Positions 34,167 to 46,609 of a DNA stretch of 64,000 nt are shown in pieces (positions within the stretch are counted from its first letter, which is position 1; every line of letters starts with the position of its first letter). Made by a program: the position numbers and the translations under genes. Below the pieces are notes generated by a model. The model did no database searches and was not told the DNA's origin. It saw nothing but the letters and a program-made list of their open reading frames with translations. This DNA is from Gnetum montanum (taxonomy: Eukaryota > Streptophyta > Gnetopsida > Gnetales > Gnetaceae), in NCBI GenBank assembly GCA_015680685.1, contig MNCI01008068.1, positions 444,115 to 508,114 of the forward strand, written 5' to 3'.

Positions 34167-37069
34167 CTACTTGACTTGCGTAAAAGCATCAAGGAGATCA
34201 TGCCTACGATCTGGTTGTTTGTTACCCTTCTCTTCTTCCATTCGTCCCAGGAGATAGATTTCTTGGGGTGGAACAACTTCTGGTTGAGGGTTATATTTTC
34301 TTGGGCAGGGAGAAGGTGTCCGCGTTTGCGTAACGTTGCCTTTTTTAGAAGAAGATGGGGCCAAGGGCACCAATGCGAGGGGTGTAGGCTTAGGAAGCCC
34401 TAGCATAAGCCTGTCCTTGGTTGTGTTACTCGTCATATGTCCTTCTCCTTTTCTGTTAGGTCATGATTGGGGCGTTGACTTAGAGATTTGCTCCTATGTA
34501 GCAGGAGCAACTGACAACTTTGGGACCCTGATGACAAAGGGTGCCCTAGGTGTGGGCACGGGCTGGGCCACAGCTTTACCGATAGTGGGGTGTAGAACGA
34601 AGGTAGGAGACGGGCCTTGAAGGACAAAAGGCTATCGCTGAGCTACACCCATCGATGTTGACAAGCTTGTCATCTGGGGTAGGCAAGGAGGCACATGTAA
34701 CACAAAGGGTTGCTTTGGCTATGCCTGGCCATCGCACTCTGTACCCACTACGTTGATAGTGTACCCTACATTATTTATGTTTAATGGGTCCTGGTACACA
34801 TGCATGGGTTGGTTTTTCAGACAAATTGGATTACTACTGTCTAAGATGAAGTCACCTTGATCGATCATGTGTTGAATGTCATCTTTCAATGCCTAGTAGT
34901 AATCCATGTCATGACCACACAATTGGTGGTAGTCGCAAAACTAGTCCAGCTTGAATTTTTTGGGCACTGGCGATTCGTTAGGTAGGGCCAAGGAGGGGGG
35001 GTTCTTGAGCAACTCACAATGGTGCCTATGGTGTTTTAGAGCCTCCTCAGACATAGTCTTGTGTCGGATGTGGCCAGTTCCTAATAATTTCTTTAGAAGT
35101 TTTGAAGGCTTTACAGGTAGAGTCGCGTAATTTGAGCGATCCTTACTCTCAAATTTAGGCCTTGGCTGTGGAGGTGCTTCAAGGGCTGAAGAAGCTTCTT
35201 GATCGGCACTGCTTGAGCTAGTTGTGGGCTCAGTAGGCTCTGCAGATGTTTTCTTGTTGTTATTTTTTTTCTTGGCCCCCTCAGTGACTGTTGTTACTGT
35301 CGTTCTTGTAGCCTTGCCTTTGTCCTTACCCTTGTTGTGGGCATTTTTGTAGACCGCATACACTGGATCTTTGCTAGCCTCAACTGCGTCTTGGATGCTC
35401 TTGGTCTGAGCGAAGGCTTGGCTGAGGGAGCGGGGAGCAAGGTAATATAACTTAGACATGATGAAGTCGTTAACTAACCCCTTGAAAATTTCCAACAGAT
35501 GGGACTCCGTAATGGGTTCACGGATTTCGTTCAAGGTGGTGCTCCACTACTGTATAAACTTTTGAACTAACTCGAGCAGGTCTTGCTTGACTCCCATGAG
35601 CTGATCTAGTGTGACTTCCAGTTTCAGGTTGTACTTGAACGAGTCACAAACTAAGTTAACAGCTCCTCCAAAGTTGAAATGGAAGCACGTGGGAGTGCTC
35701 GATACCAGTCCAGAGCTTTACCCGTTAGGGACATAGCAAAGACACAGATGATAGTATGTGGCCATTGTTGCAATAGCAACGACTTTGACCTGAAAGTAAC
35801 TAAATGGGTGTTGGGATTGCCTTCCCCATTGTATTTCATAAAATGGGAGAGTGGCATCCCAGGAGGTAACGATAAAACAAGAACTACCAGACTAATAGGA
35901 TCGTCATGGTAAAAATTCATGACTTGTACTATGTTAGAACTGGCAGCCTTGAGGCATTTAACTTCCTCTGTAAGGGTCTGAATAAGCTGGAAGGCTTGAT
36001 CCAGACTTGTAGATAGAGAGGTCGTTTGTGGAATGGCAGAAGGAGCCACGCTAGGTGATGGAATAGGGGTGGTAGCTTGGCTAATGGGCGATGCTATCAG
36101 AATTGTCCCTGCAGGTAGTTCTACTTGTGGCATCCACCACTTGGTAGGTTGCATGGATGGGGTAACCACATTTGGCTATGCCATTGGATGCGCTGTTTGC
36201 ATGGTCAGGGGCACAGACAATGACCCTGTAGTGGGGTTTAGCGCCTATGGGACTTGGTTTTGATGATGGAGGAGATGGGACATCTGCGTAGGATACGTAA
36301 TGAGAGACATGTTTGGAACCCACAATGCTATGGTGGCAGGCCCTATCATGTGAGTCGGGATGAATGTAGGTGTTGTATGTAATTGCGAAGTAGGTATCGT
36401 GTGTACATATAGTGACATGGGCGCAGGTGCACAATGAGATGGATTAGGTAATTTTACCTACTGAGGAATGATTTGTGATGGGCTACCACCCGGGAGGGTA
36501 GTTAGAGAGAGAAAACATAGTTGGGGTGAGTGCAGGACTCGATTAGTATTGGATAAAGTTAGGGGCATGGTGACCATAAACAATGGATTTATGCAGGACG
36601 TCGTGGAGGGAGGGGCCGTGGCAAAATCAGCATGACTACCTCCCTCAGAGTGGGAGTCTAGATCATCCTATCCGTCATGAAGTGCTTCATCATGGAACAA
36701 CTCCTCTCATTGTTCTATTGATGTCCTAGCCATCAACATTTGATCTAGGACCCACTGTTGTTGATTTGTCAGGGGTACAGTGGTGTTATGTGAAGGAACA
36801 AATTCCTTCCCGTTGCAGGATATGAACTTGTATTCTTGTTTTTCTTCGAGTTCTTGTGGATACATGGGTATATTTGCTGCAAGTTTAGCACAGAGAAAAT
36901 TGTAATGTTCCCTATGCTGAGTGTGTCCCTTAGGCTCTTTGTTTTGAAGCCTGAGGGAGTGGTGTTGTCGCACCAGACTAGTTGGTGGCTCAACCACAGG
37001 AGGGGTGACTTGCAGAGTCCAAGGATTCTCAAGGTTAGTAGTGTCAATAGCGGTGGTTGATGTAGCCAT
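34167..37069 (-). pseudogene. gag: Gag of B1
   Basis: The start at 37069 (MATSTTAIDTTNLENPW) lies about 250 bp from the LTR. Pieces 37069-36707 and 36169-35651 are in one frame. A frameshift near 35620 leads to 35534-34941 and 34436-34167, in frame with protease. Blocks: HYNFLCAKLAANIPM; a Pro/Thr/Ser-rich middle; MNFYHDDPISLVV; FMKYNGEGNPNTHLVTF; MSLTGKALDWYRALPRASIS; ESHLLEIFKGLVNDFIMSKL; and a basic Lys/Asn-rich stretch. A Tat-type zinc knuckle FCDYHQLCGHDMDYY follows (its last Cys replaced by Tyr). It packages element RNA. Confidence 0.9.
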
Positions 37070-37300
37070 TCTCTACGCAGTTCAAGAGTAATGATGATAA
37101 GGATAAAGATCACAAGAGAAAAGGCAAACTAAGGCAATAATCGGGCTTTCTACCCTATAGGATTCCAAAGGAATCGTCGGAGCGACCGATCTGCACCACA
37201 AAATCTCATAAACAACCATGGAGGTATTACATTTATGTCGATTGAAAATGGGTATAGACAGCTTACAGGACTACCCATAAAGTTCGAATTGGATGACGGA
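37070..37300 (-). other. Leader of B1 between PBS and gag
   Basis: About 230 bp, without the duplicated 1-kb leader seen in copy D. Nothing recognised beyond the leader itself. Confidence 0.6.
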
Positions 37301-37319
37301 GGCCCTCCTTCTAGCACTA
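37301..37319 (-). other. Primer binding site of B1
   Basis: The minus strand reads TAGTGCTAGAAGGAGGGCC, six bases inside the LTR end CGTTACA. It differs from the consensus TGGTGCTAGAAGGAGGGCC by one G-to-A. Confidence 0.8.
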
Positions 37320-37325
37320 GAAAAC

Positions 37326-38844
37326 TGTAACGATGGAAAACGTTGGTCGCTGGAAATACCGAGCGGAATTTCCTGTACACAGTTCCAACCCCGGATCTGT
37401 GCGAGGGCTATGTTGGAGAAGATGAATCCAAGATGCCCTGAACGATCTATTGATTAGATAGGGACTTACTTAATCAGTAAAATTTTGTAATAATTGGATG
37501 GAAAAATGACAATTTCAGTGAGGAGATATAATATCGTTAATCTCAAAGGTGACGAGAACGATGTAAACAATTCAAAGTGATTGCAAAATCTATATAGATG
37601 AGATGCAAGAAACCAAATTTAGAGAGTGTGTAATCCCAAGATCTAGGATTTAGCTTATAAACAAAGTATGTTGGATACAATGATTACAAGAGGACTTCGG
37701 TTTGAAGCATTTGCCAACAACAGGAAATCTATTTAAAGATGAAACAAGCAAAGGTCGATCTACTTTGTTCTAGCTAATCTAGGTGCAAGGGAGTCAGACC
37801 TGAAGCAGAATATCTGTTAACTGGATATTTCTAATCAAAGATACTTGCCAATCACGTTCGATGTTCTTACAATCGTTGATCCTCTTCTTGTCAATCTTTG
37901 CCAAAAATTGCCAACAATTGCCAATGAAAGAAAATTGCTCACGGAGAAAATTTTCCTATCGAGAGAAAATTTTGCCAACTCCTTGATCCTTGTCAACTGA
38001 AGTATTTATAAGGTTAGGGTCAGGAGAAAAATGCGGTTTAGATGATGCGTGTCCTAAAACTACAAAATACCGTTGACTTGATGTGTTTGTGTTTGAAGCT
38101 TGCGATGCCACACTGCATTACGCTCTAAAGCGTAATGCATCGTAATCTACTTTTATTGGAGCTTTGGTAGCAAACTATTCTTTGGTTACACTGTCATATG
38201 CTAGAGAGCGTATTGTGACATATGAACTGCTGATGCTTGAATTGTGTTATCTCTATCATTTCTTATATTACGCTGCATCATGCTACATTACTCTACATAG
38301 AGTAATTCAATGTAAAATAGCGAATCTGCAAAAAATTGAAGTGTTGTGACCATGCTTCCCTTGTTTATGTCTAGTCTTTCTAGGGTTTATTATGCTACAC
38401 TATGTAATGTAGTGTAATGGACCCTTAGCTGAAAAAGAAAACTTGCTGAGATGTGTGACGTGCTGCAGATCCTTGATTAAGCCTTGAGATTTTGCTGGAC
38501 CATCGAGGTCTCGAATTTTGCCATCTCCGTTGTTGAGATTAGATGGACTGTCTTCTGGCATTATGCTGCGTTATGCTACATTACACTGTGTTGTGTAATG
38601 CAGTGTAATATGCCAAAAGTTAAGATTTTTGAAACATAGAAAATTTGCAAAGTTGAAGACTTGCCATTGTGCACCCCTTGTCTTGTTCTGTCCTCTGGAG
38701 TCTATCACGCTGTGCTGCATAGTGTGGTGCAATAGATCCTTAGCTAAAAAGGGAACTTGCTGATCTGTGACTTGTCACAAATCCTTGCCTGAATCGCAAG
38801 ATTTTGCTGAACCGTTGAGGCCTCGAAATTTTCACGGTGTTTCA
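37326..38844 (-). repeat. 5' LTR of B1
   Basis: Plus-strand ends TGTAACGATGG and CACGGTGTTTCA. Homologous to 21251-22781. It carries the same palindrome-rich stretch (about 38100-38720). Differences between the two LTRs look mostly like transitions. Confidence 0.95.
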
Positions 38845-38849
38845 AAGCT
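38845..38849. repeat. Target site duplication of B1, right copy
   Basis: AAGCT, identical to 21246-21250. The antisense exon 4 of copy D resumes here. Confidence 0.95.
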
Positions 38850-40018
38850 ATCCATCAAAATTCTAAAGTGGGCCATGTTGGCACCAAACCACTTAATAAC
38901 TCCTTTGCGATGGCCAACTTTCCTTATTATCCTAGTGGGAATCTTTGCCCCATTAGAAAGGACACCAAACAAGTCATAGAAGAGGCCCCCACCTATGTCC
39001 ATGTTTGCCTTCATACCTTGGATGATGGTGCTAAAATGACCAACCTTCTCATAGATGACATGCAACATCTCTGTGATAGGAATGGAAGGGCTATGTGCCA
39101 TGAATACATAGAGCAAACTTGCACACTAGATGTCTGCTTGAATGTATCAAAGAGCCTGTCCCTTTTCCACTCCTATGCTGATGTCACCTCACCAAAATTT
39201 AGGATGAGGGTATCCTCATAATGTGAACCTAAAACTGGTATAGTAACATCAGCTAAGGTGGAAGGTCCTGCAAAGCAACAAGGAAAATTTTAGCATCAAC
39301 ATTAGTAGTTTTAACAATCAGGTGAAGAAATAGAATACTTAAAGCTATGAAACACTAAAAACTATAGTATTTATGTTTACCTCTTCTTTTCTTCTTAGGT
39401 GTGGAGGTCCTAGCTACAAGGGTCTGATCCATGGAGTTGTCAAAATTTTCCCACTAGTTGTGCATTGTCCCAGCATCCTTACACTTTTTGTATACATGGT
39501 TAAACCTAGTGGTGTATGTATCAAAGTCCCCTCTTAACTATTGATACACAAAAATTCTAATTTGAGGACTGTTGGTGAATTCATCAAAAGTAGTTTCAGC
39601 CACTACCAACATTTGACCATGGATGATCAAACCTTGATCATTGACCTTGTAATTACAAGAAGTTATAAAACTAATAAAGTTAGGGAAGGTAGTCCAGCTA
39701 AAAGCACAAAAGAATTAAAATAATCATGCATACCTTTGTAGATGATACGTGATGCTAGGAGGGTTTTGGAATAGTGTGGCAACTCTATGAACCACCATCA
39801 GAGTATTTTCAACTTTATATTGACTATACTTTGGCATCATCCAAATCTCCATAAGGTGACATGGGCTTCTACCATTTGCTGGTCACCCTGCTTTTTTAGG
39901 AGGTGGATTGTCAATAATGAATCTAACAATCAAGTGGGACGTCCAAGGTAACAATGTCTTCATAACAATCCTAGCTATATCTATAGACAAGTGTAACCAC
40001 AACATCACATTGAAGTTT
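38850..40018 (-). pseudogene. Antisense gene of copy D, 5' part (exons 2-4)
   Basis: Exon 2 is 40018-39734 (LWLHLSIDIARIVMKTLL; ATLFQNPPSITYHLQ, where B1 has TYFQNPPGIVYYAG; donor GTATGC). Exon 3 is 39697-39381 (acceptor CTTTTAG; NDQGLIIHGQMLVVAETTFD, EFTNSPQIRIFV, CKDAGTMHN; donor GTAAAC). Exon 4, first part, is 39267-38850 (acceptor TTTGCAG). Intron 3 is 113 bp here and 106 bp in B1. Exon 1 was not found. Together with 21250-19090 this gives the gene in a second, older copy, with the same intron positions. Confidence 0.75.
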
Positions 40019-42600
40019 CTAAAGAGGTAGGCAAGAAAGTCCCTTGCCCCAGGCTAGAATCAGAATGAGAGGTTTCCAAGAGGCATGTCATGTGGTGGGG
40101 TGTTGGTCTTGGGATGACCAATGTAGCACAAGATACCAACTAGCTCCATTATGATGAGGACATGCCTCAAAAAGACCCTACATGAAGCAAAGCAAAAAAT
40201 GTGACCTATTAGAATTACTTAGCAAACTTAGATAAAACATCTAGTTGAAGGTGGAGTTAGCCTTTGTAAAAATCTCTAAGGTACTTTTCTAAAGTAGTCT
40301 AAGAAATCCCACAAGAAAACATTATTACAACTTTGTGTAGCCTTAAATTATGGAAACACTTAGCAAATTTCGACAAAAGATATAGTTGGAGGTGAAATTA
40401 GCCTTTATAAAAAGCTCTAAGATGTTTTTTCTAAATTAGCTTAAGCAATTCCATAAAATTGTTACCATATTTTATAGACTTTATAGCCAACATTTTATAG
40501 CCCAAAACTAAGTCTTAGTCTAAATTATGCATAAATTTAGAAAAAAACATCTAAATTATGAATAAATTTGAAAAAAACATGCAAGTGATGCATAAATTTA
40601 GAAAATAATGTCTACATTCTACATAAATTTAGAAAAAGTGAGTATAAGTTTAGAAGAAACATCTAAATTATGCAAAGCATGCATAAAATTTGGAAAAAAC
40701 ATCTAAAGTATGCACAAAGTTTAGAAGAAACATCTAACTTATGCAAAGCATGCATTAATTTGGACAAAGGATCTAAACTATGCACAAATTTAGAAAAAGC
40801 ATCATAAACATAGGAAAAACACATGTAGCGATAGTAAAAGTTTGCTAAAAATAGAAAAAGCTTTCACTCTTCTTTAAAAAAAATTAAGCATTATTTTTAT
40901 ATGTTGTGAAAAGAAAAACTTAAGTTATATATATCAACCACTTCCATTTCCAAATGGGTAGTGTGCTATGACCATAATTTTGCCTTGTTCACACAACCAT
41001 AGCCAAAAAATTCATTAAAAATTGAATTATCCTTTGATCTCAGTGATCCCACCATGAAAAGAATCTTGAAGTTATGAACCTTATATTCATGACCATTATA
41101 ACTAAAAATTTATAACCATATCTTCATAAAAGATAACTAAAATTTAGTAAAAACCGTAGCGGTTACCATTAATCTCTTTTTGTAAAGGGTTGGTAAAAAA
41201 TTTGCCAAAAATTTGTTTGAGCTTTGAAAGGACTGATTCGATCATTTTTTGAAAGCTTAAATCAAGCCCTACATACCCATGCTTAGAAAAAAATTCAAAA
41301 AATTTTGCGTTTATGTAGAGAAAACTTGTCAATTTAAATAATAATTCGAAAATGGCACAAACATCCTTATTACACATGCTTAGTAAAATATTCGTAGAAA
41401 ATTCATTTTAAGTCCAATTAGAGTGATTCTACCTCCATTGGAAATTTGAAGCCAAAGACTAGTTAGCTATAACTAGAAAATAGCTAAAACCTTTGCCATT
41501 TCCTTAGAAAAAATTCACAAATTTACATGAAATTACAAAAGTGGCACAAATAACCTAATTGCACAATGTTAGGAAAATAACCATAACTTCATCGTTATGA
41601 ATCCAAATTAAATGAGATAATATCTGTTAGAAAGCTAAATGAAGGAATATGAATCCATAACCTTAAATTTCACAAATTTTTAGTCGTTCTCCCAAGAAAA
41701 AATGCACAACTTTTTTTGCTTTTTTACATCAAAACTTCAAAAACTTCAAAACCTAGATTTCATATAACCATGAAAATAGTCAAAGTATACACCAAAATAA
41801 TGAAGTAGGATTTTTTTGAAATTTAGTTTTAAAAAATCCTAAGGCCTAGATTTGAAGAAAATGACCATACCCCAAAATTTTTGGAAAAGGGCATGAAATA
41901 GCAAGCCCTATTTTCAAAATCAAATCTACAAAAGCCAAATCAACAAAAAAAAAAAAAAAAACTATAGATTTGCATGGAAGAAGCCAAAATAGAAGGTGGG
42001 ATTTCACAGAGTTCCATTTTAATCCCTCCTAGAGTAGATTTATAAAAAATGGAATTAACACAAAGGAAACAAAAAACTAGAAAAACCATAGAAAACAAAG
42101 GCAAAAATAGGTAGAATTGTCTACCTTGGAGTAGCAATAGAAGAAATTTGGATGGAGATGGGTTTGCATACTTATTACAACTATTGGAAAAATTTATTTT
42201 CATTATGGATCATAGGGTTCCTACTCTTTCCTCCACATTGCTTTGGGGCCATGGTATGCTCAACATTGGATGTAGATGGAAAAGGAGAAGGATGAAGGCT
42301 CTACATTGAGTATTGGAAGGATGGAAGGCTTCCATGCTAAATTTAGATTGCTTCTACCACAAAAAAACTCTCTAAAAGCTCTCCTGTAGTGCACTATTAT
42401 TATATAATAATAGTTATGATCAAAACATAGAAAATCTAAAGATATAAAACTCATGTAAAACCTAAACGCACACCTTGAAACCCTAGTTGCTAATTCAATG
42501 CACCATAACTCCAATTGCACTAAAGTGCAAAAGGGGGAAAGTCTAGTTCATGTTTATTTTGGATGGAAAACAACTTCACTTTTCAAGATATAAAATTTTT
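40019..42600. other. A/T-rich stretch upstream of the antisense gene, copy D
   Basis: No convincing coding exon. It should include the promoter and exon 1 of the antisense gene, which I cannot place. It contains a run of 18 A near 41944 and the 35-bp repeats annotated separately. Confidence 0.5.
40530..40815 (+). repeat. ~35-bp A/T-rich minisatellite
   Basis: About eight degenerate units built on ATGCATAAATTTAGAAAAAACATCTAAATT, with alternating spacers containing GCAAAGCATGC. Absent from B1 at the matching place. Confidence 0.75.
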
Positions 42601-42689
42601 GGATTGTGGGCCCCACCTTGCACCTTCTGTCTTCACCAAAAATTGCACCAACGCTTATCTGTTTTCTAATTTTGACACTTAGAACCACA

Positions 42690-45600
42690 TTGCAACCTTA
42701 ATTCCCATGTATCCATGCTAGGGATACCATGCTTAGCATGGAAACATGCCTCCTATTTTGTAAAGTCATTAAAATACAACTATTTTGCTATTTTTAGTAA
42801 CCAAACCTTATCTCTTTCAACCCTAGGTTTCCAAAAATGGATGAGATATGAATGAAGCTAGACACCATAGTTTTCCATGCTAGGGCAATAGTGCCCAGTG
42901 TGGAAGAATGGGGGGTAATGCCCATTCTTACCCCCAACATCCATATAGCCTAAGTCTGAGCCCAAAATGATCTGCACATGACCTAGAACTCCTCTAAGCA
43001 TCTTTAATAGCCTCAAAACCCCACCAAACCTAGTCGAAACTGGTTAAAACTAGTTGAAATATAGGGTTTGGTGTTTTCCACACTAGGGAGGCTTCTTCCA
43101 CACTACACCTCTCAGCCTTAGTGTGGATAGATGGAGGTAGGTCAAAAATAACCTAAATTAACTACCTAATGGCCATTTTTCAAAGTGGAGTGATCCCTAG
43201 ACCTTGTTGGAATCCTCTAGAGCTTCTAAAAGTCCCAAAAGTGGTTCAATATGGAATAAAACTATCATCCCCCTCTCATCCATGCTGGATTCATCAAGCT
43301 TAGCATAGAAGAAGGGGAGTACTATATGATACACTTAGAAGTCTCCAAATTAATGGATCTTGATACCTAGCATTAACTGTTGACCTTATTAACCATGGAG
43401 GTTGACATGCATGGTCAATTGGCTATTGATCTAGCCTAGATCTAACTTTCTTAGTTGAAGGAGACCTCTTCCACACTAAGCTTTCCATCCTAAGCATGGA
43501 TAAAAGGAGGGAAGCTTGAAATTCCTTCCATAGCCTTCGAAACGACTAGATTTTGACCTTAGACACTAATGGCCACTACCACCAACCTTGTGGACACTCA
43601 TGCATAACTTGATCTAATCATAAAAGATACAAGGGAATTCCCCTCAATTTTCCAACTAAGCATGGAAGCCCTAGTGTGAAAAAATGGAAAATCCTAAAAA
43701 CTACTTAATAACCATTGAACAAACCAAGTTTGAACATTAGGTATTAGCAGTCGATGCTAGTAACTTTAGAAGCTTGCTTGCATAGTCCAAAATGATGAAA
43801 AAGGTAAAAATTAGGGTTTCTTAGTTCTTCCATGCTGAGAGCCACTTTTTTCTTGCAACCCAACATGAAAGAAAGGGGCAAACTTTTGGGAGACTTAAAA
43901 ATAGCCTTCAGAGACCTTGAATGAATACTAGAAAGTTCTATGAGTGTTCTAGAATCTCATCTACACATCTTAAGATGTTTAGACAAGTGAAAATTAACAC
44001 TAATAAGCTAGAAAACCTTTCCCCCTAATTTTCCATGCTAAGCATGAAAACTTTAGTGTAGAAAAAGGGGGAAGCTCAAAAACCACTTTGCAACCTTTGA
44101 AACAACAAAAGTTTGATACCATGCATTGATAATCATCACTAGAAACCTCGAAGACATAAATGCATGGCCAAAAATGATGCAAAAAGATAAAAATATATTT
44201 CCCCCTAGTTTTCCAAACTGGGCATACCATCCCTAGTGTGAAAAAGAAGGAAAAGATCAAAATCCAGCTAGAAGACTTCCAAACTAACCAGTCTTGACTC
44301 CAAACCCTAGCCCTCAACCTGGATAGACCCGAAGGCTAACATGCATGGTTGATTGAGCTTAAAATTGTCTTAGATCTAGGATTTAGGATTATTCCACACT
44401 AGGGATCCCTTCCTTCATGTTTCCTATAGTGATAACTCAAGGGAAGACTTATTTGGAGCTCCTAAACACCTCATAATGATGTCAAATTACCTTACATTCA
44501 CTCTAGGACCCTGCTAACAGCCTCTGGAGACTTCAAACTTTAAGAAACTAATGTCAAATGGTCAAAAAATGATTCCACCTAGTTTTCCAGGTTGAGCATC
44601 CTAGTCCCAACATGAAAAAAATAGGGAAAGCCCAAAAAATTCTTAGAAGCACTCAAAATTACCAAAATTAGACATGAAACATTAGTCCTTGACCCTAGCA
44701 ACCTTGGGAGCACACATGCATGGTTGATTAAGGTTGAAACTAGTTCAAATTTGGGATGCATGGTTCTTGCACACTAGTGATCCCTTCCTCAATGTTTCCT
44801 AGCATGGAAACTCAAGGGGAAACTTGTTTGAAGCTCCTAAATACCTTATAATAGCATTAAACAAACTTACATGAACTCTACAACCCTAGTAACAGTTGTT
44901 GGAGCCTTCAAACCTTAGGAAATTGATCTCATCTGGTAAAAAGATGGTTTCCCCTAGTTTTCCATGTTGTGCTCCATATCCCTAGCATGGAAAAATGGGG
45001 GAAGCTCAAAACCCACATGGGAGTGCTCAAAATTTCCAAATTTTAACATGGAGACATAGCCCTTGGCCCTTACAACTCTGGAAGGTAACATGCATGGTTG
45101 ATGATAACTTGAATTGATCTAGATCTAAGATTCTTTCTTCTTCCATACTAGAGTAACTCTCCTAGCATGGAGAGAAGGGGGAAAAGCTACTTTTCCACAT
45201 TTGGTTGCAAAATGACACTTCTAGAAGCCAAAGATCTCCATTGAAGCAGCCTAGGACCTCATAGCCTTAATATTTTTCTTTTCTAACCTTATTTCAACCT
45301 TTAAAATCAATTCCCCCCAATTAGTCAATGTTAGTGTAACTTCCCTAGCATGGAAATAGAGTGGGAAGACCTTAAGTACCCTTAAATAGCCTTCAAACAT
45401 TCTTGAAATCACCCAAAAACTTCAAAATCAAAGTCTACAATCCTAGGAGCCTAGAAACCTAGACAAAGTGCTCCCAAACAATTCTAAATTTCTAAAACAA
45501 GTGTCCCCCCATTCTTCCAGGATGAGGGTATTATTCTCAACATGAAAATAGGTGGGGGAGCCGTTTTGACATTTTTTGGCACTCAAAATCAACTCAAATT

Positions 45601-46010
45601 GCCTCAAAATGAAGCTAGAATACGCACAACCTCTAGATCTAGGTCTCAATTGCATATTTGATCTTGTTTGACACCATTTTAGCTTAAATTTTTTTTCCAT
45701 GTTGAGCCAATTTTTTCCCATGCTAGCCAGCGTGGAAATAAGGGTAAAAGGCTTTAGAACCTACCTTTTGACCTTTATAAACCTCTGGAGTGCCTAATTT
45801 TTATGGTTTTGATCTTGTGCTGGCTTGGAAAGGTTCCAAAACCTTAATTTTGGACCTTTGAGAATCCTAAAACCTATTTTCCTTGGTTTCCATACTAAGG
45901 GTTCCTACTTCCATGTTGAGCCCAGTGTGGAAGGTTCAAAACACTTGATTTTTGGGTTCTAAATAACCCATAAATAGCCCTAATTTATGCTTGAACTCAC
46001 CTAATAGCTA
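42690..46010 (+). repeat. ~187-bp tandem array inside copy D
   Basis: About 18 diverged units. Anchors of the type TTTTCCATGCTAAGC...CCTAGCATGGAAAAA...GGGGAAGCTC occur near 42706, 42872, 43075, 43276, 43468, 43650, 43828, 44032, 44219, 44393, 44582, 44764, 44956, 45131, 45321, 45508, 45693 and 45880, i.e. every 166-204 bp. Each unit has an inverted pair TCCATGCTA / TAGCATGGA. A second-order period of about 370 bp is suggested by ATGCATGGTTGAT at 44350, 44717 and 45090. No coding content. Confidence 0.85.
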
Positions 46011-46609
46011 TGTGGCCTCAAAAAATGTACCACTAAGGCCTAAAACTAGCAAAACCTAATTATTTTTACCTATATTAACCAAATTTTACCATATATAGCA
46101 TGTTTTGCTTGAGTTTTACCTTATTACTTAATGTTTTAGCTTGTTTCTAGACTTGTGTTGCCTTGTTGACCTTATATGGCCTTTATAGAGCCTTATGTGT
46201 TCTTTATTTGCCTTGTTATAGCTTTATTTTTATTTTTTTTGGCCTTTAAATGGTATCAAATAGTGGGGTTTTATTTTCTTTGATCATTGTTTGACACCAT
46301 GTGACCATGGCCTGCTAAGGCCTTAAATTGGTATTTTAGTTCACTAAGACTCTAAACTAGCACATACTAAGGCCTAAAATTGGCAAAATTGTGGCCTTTA
46401 TTGATCATTTGTAGCCTTATTTCTTATACTTCCCCTTGCTTAATCTTTATTTCATCTTTCTTCACCTCTATTGCACTTTGCTAAATTGTTCTTACCTCAT
46501 TGATGACCTTGGATGGCCTTGATTACATTAGATTTGCATGTGATTTATAGCATTTTAGAATTATTTATTCATTTTTACCTAGGTTCTACTTAATATGATT
46601 TTGGTTGAC
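46011..46609 (+). repeat. RT-side spacer with boundary motifs, copy D
   Basis: At 46310-46400: GGCCTGCTAAGGCCTTAAAT, GACTCTAAACTAGCACATA, CTAAGGCCTAAAATTGGCAA. It mirrors the array after protease at 18570-18790. A possible sense splice acceptor TTGACATGTAG ends at 46615, where pol homology begins. Confidence 0.7.

Larger units (their letters stand above)
21251..38844 (-). mobile_element. Family-B copy B1: complete nested 17.6-kb Tat-lineage LTR retrotransposon
   Basis: Minus-strand order: 5' LTR 38844-37326, PBS, gag-protease 37069-33306, antisense gene (plus strand) 28349-32767, RT-RNaseH-second RNaseH-integrase 27783-24306, PPT, 3' LTR 22781-21251. The LTRs run TG...CA and are 1519 and 1531 bp. 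AAGCT flanks both ends. The second RNase H after the retroviral one and the WSYEDMLGLDP block before RT assign it to the Tat lineage of Ty3/gypsy. The two LTRs differ at many positions, so the insertion is not recent. All genes have stops; B1 is the best preserved of the three copies. Confidence 0.95.

Noticed and set aside
34336-34620. Plus-strand open frames opposite gag-protease of B1 (also 33727-34403, 35679-35912, 36033-36263)
   Set aside because: The opposite strand carries recognised gag and protease motifs; these are reverse readings without motifs.
42690-46010. CRISPR-like or centromeric satellite reading of the tandem array
   Set aside because: Units are long, diverged and without unique spacers in a eukaryotic context. 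The array lies within one element, so a centromere claim is not supported.
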